A program made the translations under genes and the position numbers. Shown here piece by piece: positions 13,773 to 23,790 of a stretch of DNA of 64,000 bases. The notes under the pieces were generated by a model. The model did not search any database and was not told where the DNA came from. It worked only from the letters and a program-made list of their open reading frames with translations. This stretch comes from Blastomyces gilchristii SLH14081 (Eukaryota; Ascomycota; Eurotiomycetes; Onygenales; Ajellomycetaceae), in assembly GCF_000003855.2 (NCBI RefSeq), contig NW_003101682.1, forward strand, positions 1,677,148-1,741,147, read 5' to 3'. Every line of letters begins with the position of its first letter. Positions within the stretch are counted from its first letter, which is position 1.

Positions 13773-13947
13773 TGTGATTCAGAAGAATGTACAATCATCA
13801 GATAATAACACAGCCACTTTCAAACTTGCTTACGAGTGTAAAGAGGCCATAGCGGCCACTAATTAATTTAGTGTACGATATTATGATATATAAGAAGCCG
13901 GCGTACGCCTGTAATCGTACGCTGGCTTAAGCAACCTTTGAATCACA
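13773..13947 (+). repeat. LTR of second Gypsy family (copy 3, outer 3' LTR)
   Basis: A 175-bp LTR, TGTGATTC ... GAATCACA, homologous to those at 1416 and 5202. The left half is C-to-T/G-to-A mutated while the right half keeps CpG sites. It is preceded by a polypurine tract and followed by TGAC, matching the four bases before the LTR at 1416. The two are therefore the outer ends of one insertion event. Confidence 0.88.
13887..13928 (+). promoter_or_regulatory. LTR TATA-like box and conserved hairpin
   Basis: TATATAAG (13887-13894) is directly followed by two 13-base arms (13895-13907 and 13916-13928) around an 8-base loop CCTGTAAT. The arms pair fully except for one position that would be G-U in RNA. 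Equivalent arms are visible in the LTRs at 1416 and 5202 despite point mutations. The layout suggests the start of the transcribed R region with a structured 5' end, but the transcription start is inferred. Confidence 0.5.
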
Positions 13948-14340
13948 TGACTAAGTCTAGAAAACATCATCACATGAAGATCTAGTAAGAAGCTGAATCT
14001 CTTATAAACAGAGTCTTATAAGATTGTGAAGAAAGTTAGCTTATAGTTCTATAGATTGAAACTGTCACCTGAGTTACAGATATATAATGTTTTTCATATC
14101 TCTTTACTTCATGAATATAAGAAATTCTCAGAAGAGAATTCTATGACTCATCACTCTGTCTGTGAAGTATTAGAGAGTGAAAGAGAATATCAGGTCAAAG
14201 AGATTATTAACTCAGAGAAGTAAGATTGTGAGCTCTGATTCAAGATTCAGTGATAAGAGTATTCTGATAAGATGAATAAGTTTACTTGAGAATTATCTGA
14301 GCAGATAAGACATCTGCAGAAGCTGAGACATGACTTTTAT
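13948..14340 (+). pseudogene. Ty3/Gypsy integrase, 3' part with chromodomain (older element)
   Basis: This directly continues the integrase broken at 1415. The joined reading gives the conserved C-terminal block (YRLKLSPELQIYNVFHISLL, from about 14050) and then a chromodomain-like stretch from about 14155 to 14334 (EYQVKEIINSE ... FTWELSEQI). Stops interrupt it. It marks the older element as a chromovirus-type Gypsy, distinct from the second family that inserted here. Beyond 14340 no further domain is recognisable. Confidence 0.8.
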
Positions 14341-16989
14341 ACTGTAAATTCTGATAAGTCAGAATAATGCAGTCTTCACTAAGAACCTGATTATAATAAA
14401 GATATTAACACTGTCATTTGTAAACTCTAGTCTATAAGATGATGAGTTTCTACTGAGATGAACAGTTCACAGTGTATACAAAGAGAAGAAGAAATCATAC
14501 TCTTATTAAAGCTAAAAAATAAGAAAATAAAAATAGAACTGTGAACACAATTTAGAGACTAATAAAGAAAAAACAAAGAAAATTCACACTTATATTCTCA
14601 ATATTTATGATATTTAATCTCTTCACAACTATTAATTTCTTTCTTCAAAGAAGCAGAGAGTATTATATCTGTGATACAGATAATTATTGTATTTGATATG
14701 AAGACTGTCAGAAATGCATAGACTTCAGAGAAGTCAGACATCAGAGTACACACAGTTATAGCAGAGTCTTGAGAGCTGGCTATCTGTGTATGTGATCAGA
14801 TATCTCTCACAAAGCTGTGTTCACTCTCTCAGTTATGCTGAAGTATTCAGCCTGAAAATAATTAAGATACAGAGAGAGAGCTCATCTACTCAGATTAACT
14901 CTCATCACAAATTCATAGCATTCATATTATCTTGATTATCTGGATTTTACAGGTACTCAGAGATTCATCTCTCATTGACAATGAAATTGCAGAAATGCGC
15001 TGTGATGTGAGAATCATTGATAGAAAACCTAGGCATATTTGCATATACCTGGTCAGAGATTGTGCAGGCAGAGAAGAAGTGATTGTAGGTCTGTGAAACT
15101 GCAGAAGACACTGACAAAACTGAGAGCTTTATAAGAACTGTTAGCTAGAATCTGTAAGGAATTACTTATGAGAAGACTTATAGCAAAGAGAGAAACTACA
15201 CTGCTTGAAGTCAGAAGCTGATCTGAAGAAGGTATGAGATTAATCACTGATCTGAAGATTGAGTGCAGTGACAGAACTGAGAAGAATGAAGATACTGTTG
15301 TAAGTGATGATATCTCTGCTTCATCAGCTGATAAAAAGTGATCAGAGAAGTCATGAGAACACTTATAAGAAGCTTAACAGCAGTCAGACATTGTTTATGA
15401 AAATATTGAAATTGAAAAAATTTTTATTCTTGAGAAGTTCTTGAATTAATATACAGACATTATTAGAAACACTCTCTCTCTATCATCTGAATGAAAACAC
15501 TTTACAGATGAATGAGAATACTCACAGTTTATAAGAATGAAAGCTGTTACAGAAAAAGAGAAAAAAAGATGAAATTTCACAGACAGATCTGGGATATTTA
15601 TACTACTCTAGAGAGATTTACTTACACTGTGAGTGATTCTGTGAAACAGTTAGATCACTCTAGTAAATAAAGAGTGATTGTAAATCACAGATCTAAATCT
15701 TTCTATATAATTATAAAGAGTGATTGCAGACTGCAGATATCTTGATTCTACAATTCTACAGAGTTAGTATAAGAATGAAAAATTCCTCACAATTCTACAG
15801 TGTTAAAGAATAATGATTTATAAGAATAAGTGAAAGATTAACTTATGAATACTTCTCTTTGATAAGAGTGATCTCACAGAGAGTGATTTATCTGTGAGAT
15901 GAATCTGTGTGATAATTACACAAGAATTTTATAAAAATAATTAAGAGTTAATCAGAACTCTTCTGTATGAAAGATGTGAGATGAATCTGTGTGATAGTCA
16001 GAGAAGAATCTGTAGACTATATAGAATTTCATAGAATAAGAAACTGAGTAACAGACTCTTTTCTCTTCACAGTAATAAGAGATTTTTCCTCACTGAGGTT
16101 TTTTATAGATATGAAGAGTTTTTAGTAAGTATCACTGCAGTGCTGAGCTGATTCTATGAAGTCACTCAGTGAAAGACTTCACAGATGAAGTCTTAGAGAG
16201 AGAAAAATATATAAGAAATCTCACTTCTTGTGAATTCTTTATCTCTATTTCTATCTCTTGTGTAATTAATAGAGTTAGTGATTCTTGACTACACACAACT
16301 ATATAGACTGGAGTTCATGAATACTATTCACAACTCAGCTTGAATGCTATTATACATTTGATCTCTATATTTTATCTTTCTACCGCGAATACTTCTAGTA
16401 GTTAACAGTACATATCACGCCAAGCTGCAAACACCCGAATAATCACCTGCGAGCACTTATTCTTACAGTTTCTTGATGGAGTTATGTTCAGAAATTCTCT
16501 ATCAATTGTTCAGATATTGTTATTTTTCTTCAATGACTTTTCATTGTAGATATTTATGAGCTGTATAGTATCAAACTCATTTTCTTTATCTATAATATCA
16601 CTCACCAGAATATCAGGGTCAGATATAATATTAAATCTTAGATTAAATTAATATCTTGATCTCTTTCTTTCATAGATCACTACTCTTGACTTTATCTCAG
16701 ACTTTTGAGGTAGAAAGCAGTAGTAGCTTGAATGAGAAATGATGTATTTTTACTCAGCATCAAAATTCAGTTTCTGAAGCAGTATAAAATTAACTTTTTA
16801 TTCAAATACAATTTGAAGAAAAGAATAAATACAATTTGAGTTTCTATTCACATTATTTTGAATAAATGTGATTTTTGAAGAGTTTTTAAACTTTTTTCAT
16901 TGTTTTTGTTGTATATTCATACTAAAAGAGAGTAGAGATAGAGTAGAATCTAATCACTATCATCAGATAGTAGATTATAACTATTTTGA
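14341..16989. other. AT-rich mutated repeat sequence, no gene recognised
   Basis: CpG-poor sequence with scattered short repeats, for example GTGAGATGAATCTGTGTGAT near 15895 and 15967, and a motif AAGAGTGATTG recurring between 15670 and 15900. A stretch of about 85 bases at 16381-16465 retains several CpG sites (CGCGAA, CACGCC, CCTGCGAGC) amid fully mutated sequence. No protein domain or RNA gene is visible. Confidence 0.6.
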
Positions 16990-18552
16990 AAAGTAGGAAT
17001 CTTAACTGCTTGTATTATATCTAGTTTATCATCAGAGTCATTTCTCAATTCTCTAATCTTAACAGAAGTTTGAGGATTCAAATTCTGTTTACATTTAGCT
17101 GAAGAATTAAAGTTTGAAGATTTAGATAGTTAAGAGTTTCTTCTTTTTAAGCTTGCAGTTATAAGTTTACTGGCTTGACTCTTCTCTTCAGTTCTAGATT
17201 GACTTTGAGCTTCATCTTTTCTTCAGTTCTTTTGAGTTCTTGAAGTAAATATACATTCTTTTGAGCTAGATGCATGTTTTTCTTTGCAATTAGAGCACTT
17301 AAGCAGAGTATGTTAACATATTTCATCTCTTTTTAAGTATATTTCACATTTATGCTCACTAGTTTTGTAATCTCTGACACAGAATGCACATTTTGAGTCT
17401 CTAAAACATGAGATTACAAAGTGTTCATATCTTTGACAGTTTAAACACTGTGTTTGAGCTTTGAGATTCATTCTTAAGTCTTTGTATTCATGAACTCTCA
17501 TTTTCAAATCTGCTACTCTTACTTCAGAGATCTTTGACTGTTCAAGTGTTTTTATATATACTAGAATAGAGGCATTTCTCCTGCTTTGTCTGAACTCAAT
17601 TGAATTTAGTTATACAGGCTCTTTTCTCAGTTGAATAGAGTTGTATTCTTTCAATTCATTTTTGAGAAGTAGCATTCCTTCTTCACAGTCAAAAATTTCA
17701 ACTGAAATATTATAAAGAATGAATTTGTCTCACTTTTCATCTCTTTCAGATAGAATTGTTGTGTTTAACAAAGATTCTACTGCTGACTTTCAGAGATTCT
17801 TATTCTGAATAAGGAATTCAGTACTGAATTCAGACATTGTAGTCAGAATGATGAAGTTTTCAAAGAATGATGACTCAATTGAAGCTATAACTGATTTTTG
17901 AACTTCAATATCAGTTATTAACTGAGAAAAAAACTGCTGATTAATTTCATTTCTGATTCTGAAAATAAGATTTGAGTTTAGCCTGTTTCTTTGCAGAATG
18001 TCCTGATTTGAGACTTTGAGAATAAGTCTTCTATTTCTGAAGATTTGAAAGTTTTTCTCTTTTTACATTTTCTTTTACACTTTTCTATGAATAGAGATAT
18101 GAACAGTATTCTTCTCAGTTTTCTCAGAATTTTGAGCAGATTTTGAGACAGCAGGTTTAGAGACAGCAGATTCAGCTGCTTGAGCATATGTTTTCTTCTA
18201 ATTCAAAGAAGAAGAAGAAGTAGGAAAAAAAGAAGAAGAGTAAGATGAAGAGTCAGTGATTATACTAGGAATTTTCAAGGTTTTTTGAACTGTGTTTGAG
18301 ATTTCAAGTTTGAACTTAATTATCTTCTGTAGTTGTCTAGTCTGAGTATGAAGAATTAACAGAACTTCTTTATTTATCTCACTCAGACACTGCTTTTCAA
18401 GAATCTTGCTTACTTTTTCAAGTTTCTGTATTTCAAGAACTTGTTATTTCTCTATTTCTTCTTTCTTTCTTCTCTTCAGAATTTCAATCTCAGAAATAGC
18501 ATTTGAGAAAGCATCTTTTTCCACATCAACTGAGTGTATTTTTGAACTCATT
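16990..18552 (-). pseudogene. LINE (Tad-like) ORF1 remnant with zinc knuckles
   Basis: Minus-strand reading starts at ATG near 18550 (MSSKIHSVDVEKDAF), passes a charged coiled-coil-like region and reaches a cysteine-rich cluster at about 17310-17450: CLNCQRYEHFVISC, then CAFC...HKC, then CSNCKEKH. This array of CCHC knuckles is typical of the first ORF of fungal Tad/I-type LINEs. Stops and TGG-to-TGA changes show it is dead. The reverse transcriptase ORF that should follow, at lower coordinates, is not recognisable. A gag of another retroelement is the main alternative. Confidence 0.55.
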
Positions 18553-19563
18553 ATTTTCACTCAATGAAAAGTTGATCAGACTGTTTCAATTGAGATATTT
18601 CTAAGTCTGTTTTCAATTGAAAAGTTGATTAGACTGTTTCAAAAGAAGAATAAAAGACTTTTATATATAAAACACCTGATTTTTTTCACACTAGTTCAGT
18701 AACTAGATTAGATTTTTGAAGAGAATCTAATAAACTAAAATTAATTTTTGAGATAAATTAATAAAATCTTTACAATCTCTTTCTTGAGATACAGTGAGAA
18801 AAAGTATGATATCAATTGATAATAAATCAGATAATATGACAGTTTTTGAGAGAAAAACTGATAAAAAATAAATCAATTTTTTGCAGAGAAATTGATTAAA
18901 ACTATTTAATTTTATTCTAAATCATTCAATTCTTCTCACACAACAAGTGTGCAACTCAAATCAGTTAATAAAGAGTGTAAAGAAGAATTAAGTATTAATG
19001 AAAGCTCTTCAGTCACTGAAAAATAATTCTTACTTAAAAGAATATGAAATTATAACAGAAAACAACTCTGTTTTTAATTCTTTGTAAGAATATTGTATAA
19101 AATTCAGAGAAAAACATCTTACTTTTTCAAGAGAAGTAAAAAACTATTTCTAAGATCTTTTTTTTTTGCATTAACTACTGCAGAAGAATGAGATAGAAAC
19201 TGCTAAGATATGTACTACTGTGTACTCTCTATCAAGACTTTCTCTCTTCAGAGTCTTGATATTATAGAGAATATAAGTCTGTTTCTATATAATAATATAA
19301 ATATTATCAGTGAGATATAGAGAAACTGATTATTTATATCTTAAAATAGAAGACTTTGTCAATGATTATATTAATATAGAGTTAATTCTCAAATTCAATA
19401 GAAATCTAGTATTGCTGTTCTCAATCTCTTACAGAATCTAGTGAATATTGAGATATTAAAACTAGATTTAATATATCTCACTGTGCAGGGATCAAAGGCT
19501 CAGTCAGATCTTGAAGTATACTGATTTTATAGTTATTGATATGCTGTTGACTTGTTATTCACT
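18553..19563. other. AT-rich sequence upstream of the LINE remnant
   Basis: Heavily AT-rich sequence with many short A and T runs and no frame or domain that I recognise. It may include the 5' untranslated part of the LINE remnant. The base composition begins to change near 19490. Confidence 0.5.
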
Positions 19564-19813
19564 GATTATGTATTAAATGCTGTTGCTGAGGTATCTTTTT
19601 GTATTGTTCTGCTGAGAATGAGCCAGATTGAGAGGGGTAGTACAAGGGTGAGACTTGGTGTTGAAGTCTAGATACACTGATGACAGACTGTGGAGATTAC
19701 ACTTCAGAAGAGTCTGTTGATTATGTGCTTGATATTATCACTGAGGTATCTTTTTGTATTTTTCTGCCGGGGATGGGCCAGATTGGGAAGGATGGTACAA
19801 GGGTGAGACTTGG
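19564..19813. repeat. Two direct 95-bp repeats, offset 155 bp
   Basis: The segment starting GATTATGT at 19564-19658 recurs at 19719-19813. Both share GAGGTATCTTTTTGTAT and GTACAAGGGTGAGACTTGG. The first copy carries A where the second has G (GAGAATGAGCC against GGGGATGGGCC), so the first is mutated and the second lies at the edge of an unmutated island. Confidence 0.75.
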
Positions 19814-20170
19814 CATTGGTGTTTTGGAATATCAAAGATAGACAGGGTTTTCGCGGAGGTCGCTTCTCAGATATCTCCACAACTACAGGTCGGGGATCTT
19901 CCAAAATCGAGAAGATTGGTGCATATGGCTAGGTCACTTCACCTTACAATTTGTATGGCACTCTGGCCCGGGGTTGTGGTGTGGTAGGGGAGAACGGGGG
20001 ATAATCCCACACAGGAGTTTCGAACAACGTCCGGTTCATGTTTGGCTGGATAACTCCACCACCACACAGGGTATGCGGTCGGCGATGGGGTCAGAATGCT
20101 TGTATGATCGAGGGCTTTTCGATGGATCTATCGGCGGGTTCTTATTCGAAAAATCGAGCGAGTTCGTGGT
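19814..20170. other. GC-normal island, identity unknown
   Basis: About 360 bases with normal GC and many CpG sites inside a region otherwise stripped of CpG. Open frames of 77 and 85 codons overlap here (19754-19987 and 19974-20231), but the second runs into Gypsy sequence and neither shows a known domain. The right edge is sharp: at about 20171 the sequence becomes homologous to Gypsy reverse transcriptase on the minus strand. It may be a recent insertion or a preserved host fragment. Confidence 0.5.
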
Positions 20171-23110
20171 AAAGAGAATGTATATTCATTATTGTTTAAA
20201 AGATGATGAGCACATTTATCAGACTGAATGACATTATCAGAAATTCAAACTTTCTCTATTATATATTAAACACAGTTTACAGAACTGATAGTTCATCTAT
20301 ACAAATCTGTCAGTATTCTGAGAGAAGATTGATCTTCAATAGATATTGAGTGTTTTCAACTGTATTCAACTGTTGTTGAATCTGTGATAGTGAATATTTA
20401 TTCTTGATTATAAGCTTATTAAGTGCTTGATAATTAATACACATCTGTCACTTCTCATCTGTCTTTTTCATGAATAGAACTGAAAAGCCTCATACACTTG
20501 ATGAGAATTGTATGAGACTATATTCTAGAAGATCTGTAATCTGATACTTCTGTTCTTTAAGATATGTTTATGACAGAGAGTATGCATTCTGATTGACTGG
20601 TTTTATATTCTCTGTGTCAATCTCATGTATAAATTCTTATTTCAGTGACAATTTCAGTGAAAGATCTGTTCAGAAGATCTTCTCATACTTCTTCAGAAGC
20701 TTCTTCATACATTTATTCTTCTATATATTCTTTATCTTGATTCTCTCTGCTTTCAGATCTTATATAATATACAGAATACTTTCACATGAGGTCTTGTAAA
20801 TCATTCTCTTTACTTATTAATATATAAGTAGATTTAATTCTTCTATACTAGAGATATGAAATGTTCTTCTCATATCAGTTGATAGAATTGTATGAACTGT
20901 TTTCTTCTTATTAGTCAACTATATATGACATGTATATCATTGAATCTGCAGATTGAATCTTTGAAATCAATTAAGTCTGAGAATAAGATTATATTTCATG
21001 TTCTGCAGCTCTCACATCTAAATATAGCAAGATCATTCTCTGAAGTACAAGGAAACTCTTACTCTTACAGATGATATCAAATATTAGTTATCAGATAGTT
21101 TTATACATCAGAAATTCTTCACTCAGCAGATCTCTTTCAGTCTTTGAATTATATAATTATTAATATATTGTGTAGAAGCTTCTGTATCTGCTAACACTTT
21201 TGCAGTCATCTCTCAATTCTTATTCAAGTACTCTTTATACATTAATATTCCAGGTCTCAAGGTATTGAGATGAGTGTTTACTTCATTCTCATTCACATCT
21301 CAGTCAGAAGCCTGCTTTCTCTTGATATTTACAGAATTCAGAGAGTTATCTAACACAGACATCTCTTTTACTTTGAAGACTTTTCATAGAATATCAGTGA
21401 GTGTCTCTGAGCTCACTAATTCTGCTAGTTTTTTAACTCTCTTACTTCTCTTGACTATGCATACTGTGTATAATTCTTTATATCATGATTCTGATATCTG
21501 CAGTTGAAGCAAGCTCAATACTCATAATATCAAGATTTTCACTCAGAGAATTTCTTTTTCAGAGAATTCAGTGCTTTAGCAATAGTATTTAGATCTAAAT
21601 TCATTATATTCAGATATATAATTTATGTTATAGAAGTCTGATTATCTGTTCTCTGCTGAAATATATTTAATTACAGTATTTTCTATTACAATTGACTCAC
21701 TTATTTCTATATAATAAGAATATTGTATGCTTCTTTCACTGTGTCTGATTATAAGATTAAGTATTTTCATTTCACTCTCAACTCAGATATAAGATCATGA
21801 ATAAAGATCTATAAACAGAAAGATGTTGAAAGCTCTTTATTTAATATGAGATAGTATAAGCTGAAGTGTGTAAAGTATAATGTAAGATTACTCACTTATC
21901 TACACTTAGTGAAGTATTTATAACACTTGTCTTATATATTCACTTTCTCAAAGTTATATAAGATTTATTTGAAAAACTCATTTTATATTTATAAAAATGA
22001 ATATTATTTTAAGTCTGTGAGATTTATCTTTTCATCAGTTATTTATAATGACTTCACTTTTCTGTATAGAAACACAGCAGATCTTAAGACTTGTTAAAAT
22101 TCTGTTAACTGTCTGTCTATAAGTTTATATTTAATCTGATAATATAATTGTATCTGACTTAGTCAGCTGATTACAGTATTATTTTTTCAGTCATTATTGA
22201 AGCTTGATGACTTCAGCAGATCTTCTGACTTGATATATTTCATACTCAGATTCTCATTCTGCATAGCAGTCTCAGATAATATGTACACTTCTGATAAGAT
22301 TGTGAATAATTATAATAAGATCTTCAGATTCAGTGCAGTCATCTATCTGTGTAATTATTTAATCTCTCACTGTAGATATATGACCTGGTTTTCCCTATTC
22401 TTATTAATAATAATGATTGTGTCTGTGAGACTCTTTATAGTGAATGCTTGATTTACAGTGAATGCTAATTATTATTTGACTTTCATCTCATTCTGTCACT
22501 GTGTATACAAGGCCTTGATTTCATTTAGAATTCTTATACATATACAGAGCTTTGATTTCAGTTCAGTAATCTCAGCTGTTTTTTTTACTGCTTTAAGTAA
22601 ACTCTCTGAGAGGTTCTACATATCTTTTAGTTCAGATAGCAGAGAAGAGTGTTTATATTAACTAGAAAAGATGTTTATTTCAGTGATTTCTCATTGATCA
22701 TATAATATCTATTATTATATTATTATATTGTTATATTGTTATATGATTATATTATTATATAATTTCTGATTTCTGTTTCCTGTTATTATTATACAACTTC
22801 AGTGATGATTATCTCTCTTTTATTCTTCTAAGTAGAGAGTGATCTTCTTTGAATCTGATTTATTACTCTCATTTCTTTTCTCACACCTCATTTATTCACA
22901 TACATGACATTCATCTGAGTGTGAAGTTTTTCTTCAACAAGCAGAGTAGTATTAATTAAATACTCTTTCACTCACTGCTCTTTACACACTATCTTTTGAG
23001 ATGTTTTAAAATCACACTGATATGATAACTATAAATTACTTCATAGATGAAATTATCATGCTCTGAAGAAGTCTGTGCTTCTCACTGATTTTTTTAGACA
23101 TGCTATCAGA
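20171..23110 (-). mobile_element. Inverted, truncated Gypsy copy 3 (leader-gag-protease-partial RT)
   Basis: This is the reverse-complement homologue of the elements at 1591 and 5378. Reading leftward from the LTR at 23111 it holds the leader, gag (about 22700-21250), protease and the start of reverse transcriptase. It stops at about 20171 in the block just before the catalytic YxDD. The open frames on the plus strand here are antisense shadows created by pyrimidine-rich sequence. It is inactive. Confidence 0.82.
22700..22762. repeat. AT microsatellite (ATT/ATTATAT units)
   Basis: Imperfect run of TATTATAT and TTATATTG units in the leader of the inverted Gypsy copy. The homologous place in the plus-strand copies holds a much shorter AT stretch, so the run has expanded here. 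Confidence 0.75.
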
Positions 23111-23790
23111 TGTGATTCAAAGATTGCTTAAGTCAGTGTACAATTACAGATATACACCGGCTTCTTATATACTATACATTAAATTAATTGATGGCCGCTA
23201 TGACTAGACTGACCGTGTGACCATGTCTGGGACCAGGACCAGATTTTTTGATAGTCTCATTACCAATTCAACTGATCTCATTACACAGTTTTAACATTAG
23301 ATAGTAGTTTTATACTGTCTTAATAAGACTTACTATCTACTCTTATCACATTTTTCAAATGAGATCATGATTTTCACTTCTTAATTTAAATTATTTTTAT
23401 TACTTTAAATGACTTTAAATCTCATTTAAGTGTTATCAAAAAGTGTTACTTTTTAAACAATTAAAAATAGTCTAAAAAAAACCTTAAAATGTCTAAAAAT
23501 AGTAACTTTATGCCAAGAATGAGACTAAATGAGATTAAATGAAATCACTTTCTCATTTTTTTCAAGTCATGATTTCATTTTAAAATCTGATATATAGTCA
23601 CTTTGCATGTTTTTTAATGACTAGTCTCAGTGGAATTCACACTAAGAAATGTATGAGATTAGACTAAATAAGATCAAACATAAAATTCATGATTCTGACA
23701 GTCAGTCTAACTATAACCTCTTTACATTTGTAAGCAAGTTTGAAAGTAGCTGTGTTATTATCTGACAGTCATATGTTCTTCTGAATCACA
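23111..23790 (-). repeat. Gypsy LTR (minus strand) split by an hAT-like MITE
   Basis: TGTGATTC at 23111 and GAATCACA ending at 23790 are the two LTR ends. Removing the 505-bp insertion and one target duplication leaves about 167 bp, close to the 175-bp intact LTRs. Internal landmarks (GGCCGCTATG, CCTCTTTACA) lie on either side of the insertion. It is the 5' LTR of the inverted copy to its left. Confidence 0.85.
23205..23709. mobile_element. hAT-like non-autonomous element (MITE), copy B
   Basis: This 505-bp element is co-linear with copy A at 10774, same orientation, starting TAGACTGACCGTG and ending GTCAGTCTA. Flanks are GCTATGAC (23197-23204) and ACTATAAC (23710-23717). This is an 8-bp target duplication differing only by G-to-A changes, and it fills in the LTR sequence correctly. 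Relative to copy A nearly all differences are C-to-T or G-to-A, so this copy was mutated after insertion. Confidence 0.85.

Noticed and set aside
20593..22661. Plus-strand frames across 20.6-22.7 kb
   Set aside because: They are the antisense of the inverted Gypsy copy. The minus-strand reading gives recognisable gag and protease sequence.
22700..22762. Possible CRISPR-like or minisatellite array
   Set aside because: Units are short, AT-only and overlapping with no spacers; it is a microsatellite in a eukaryotic transposon.
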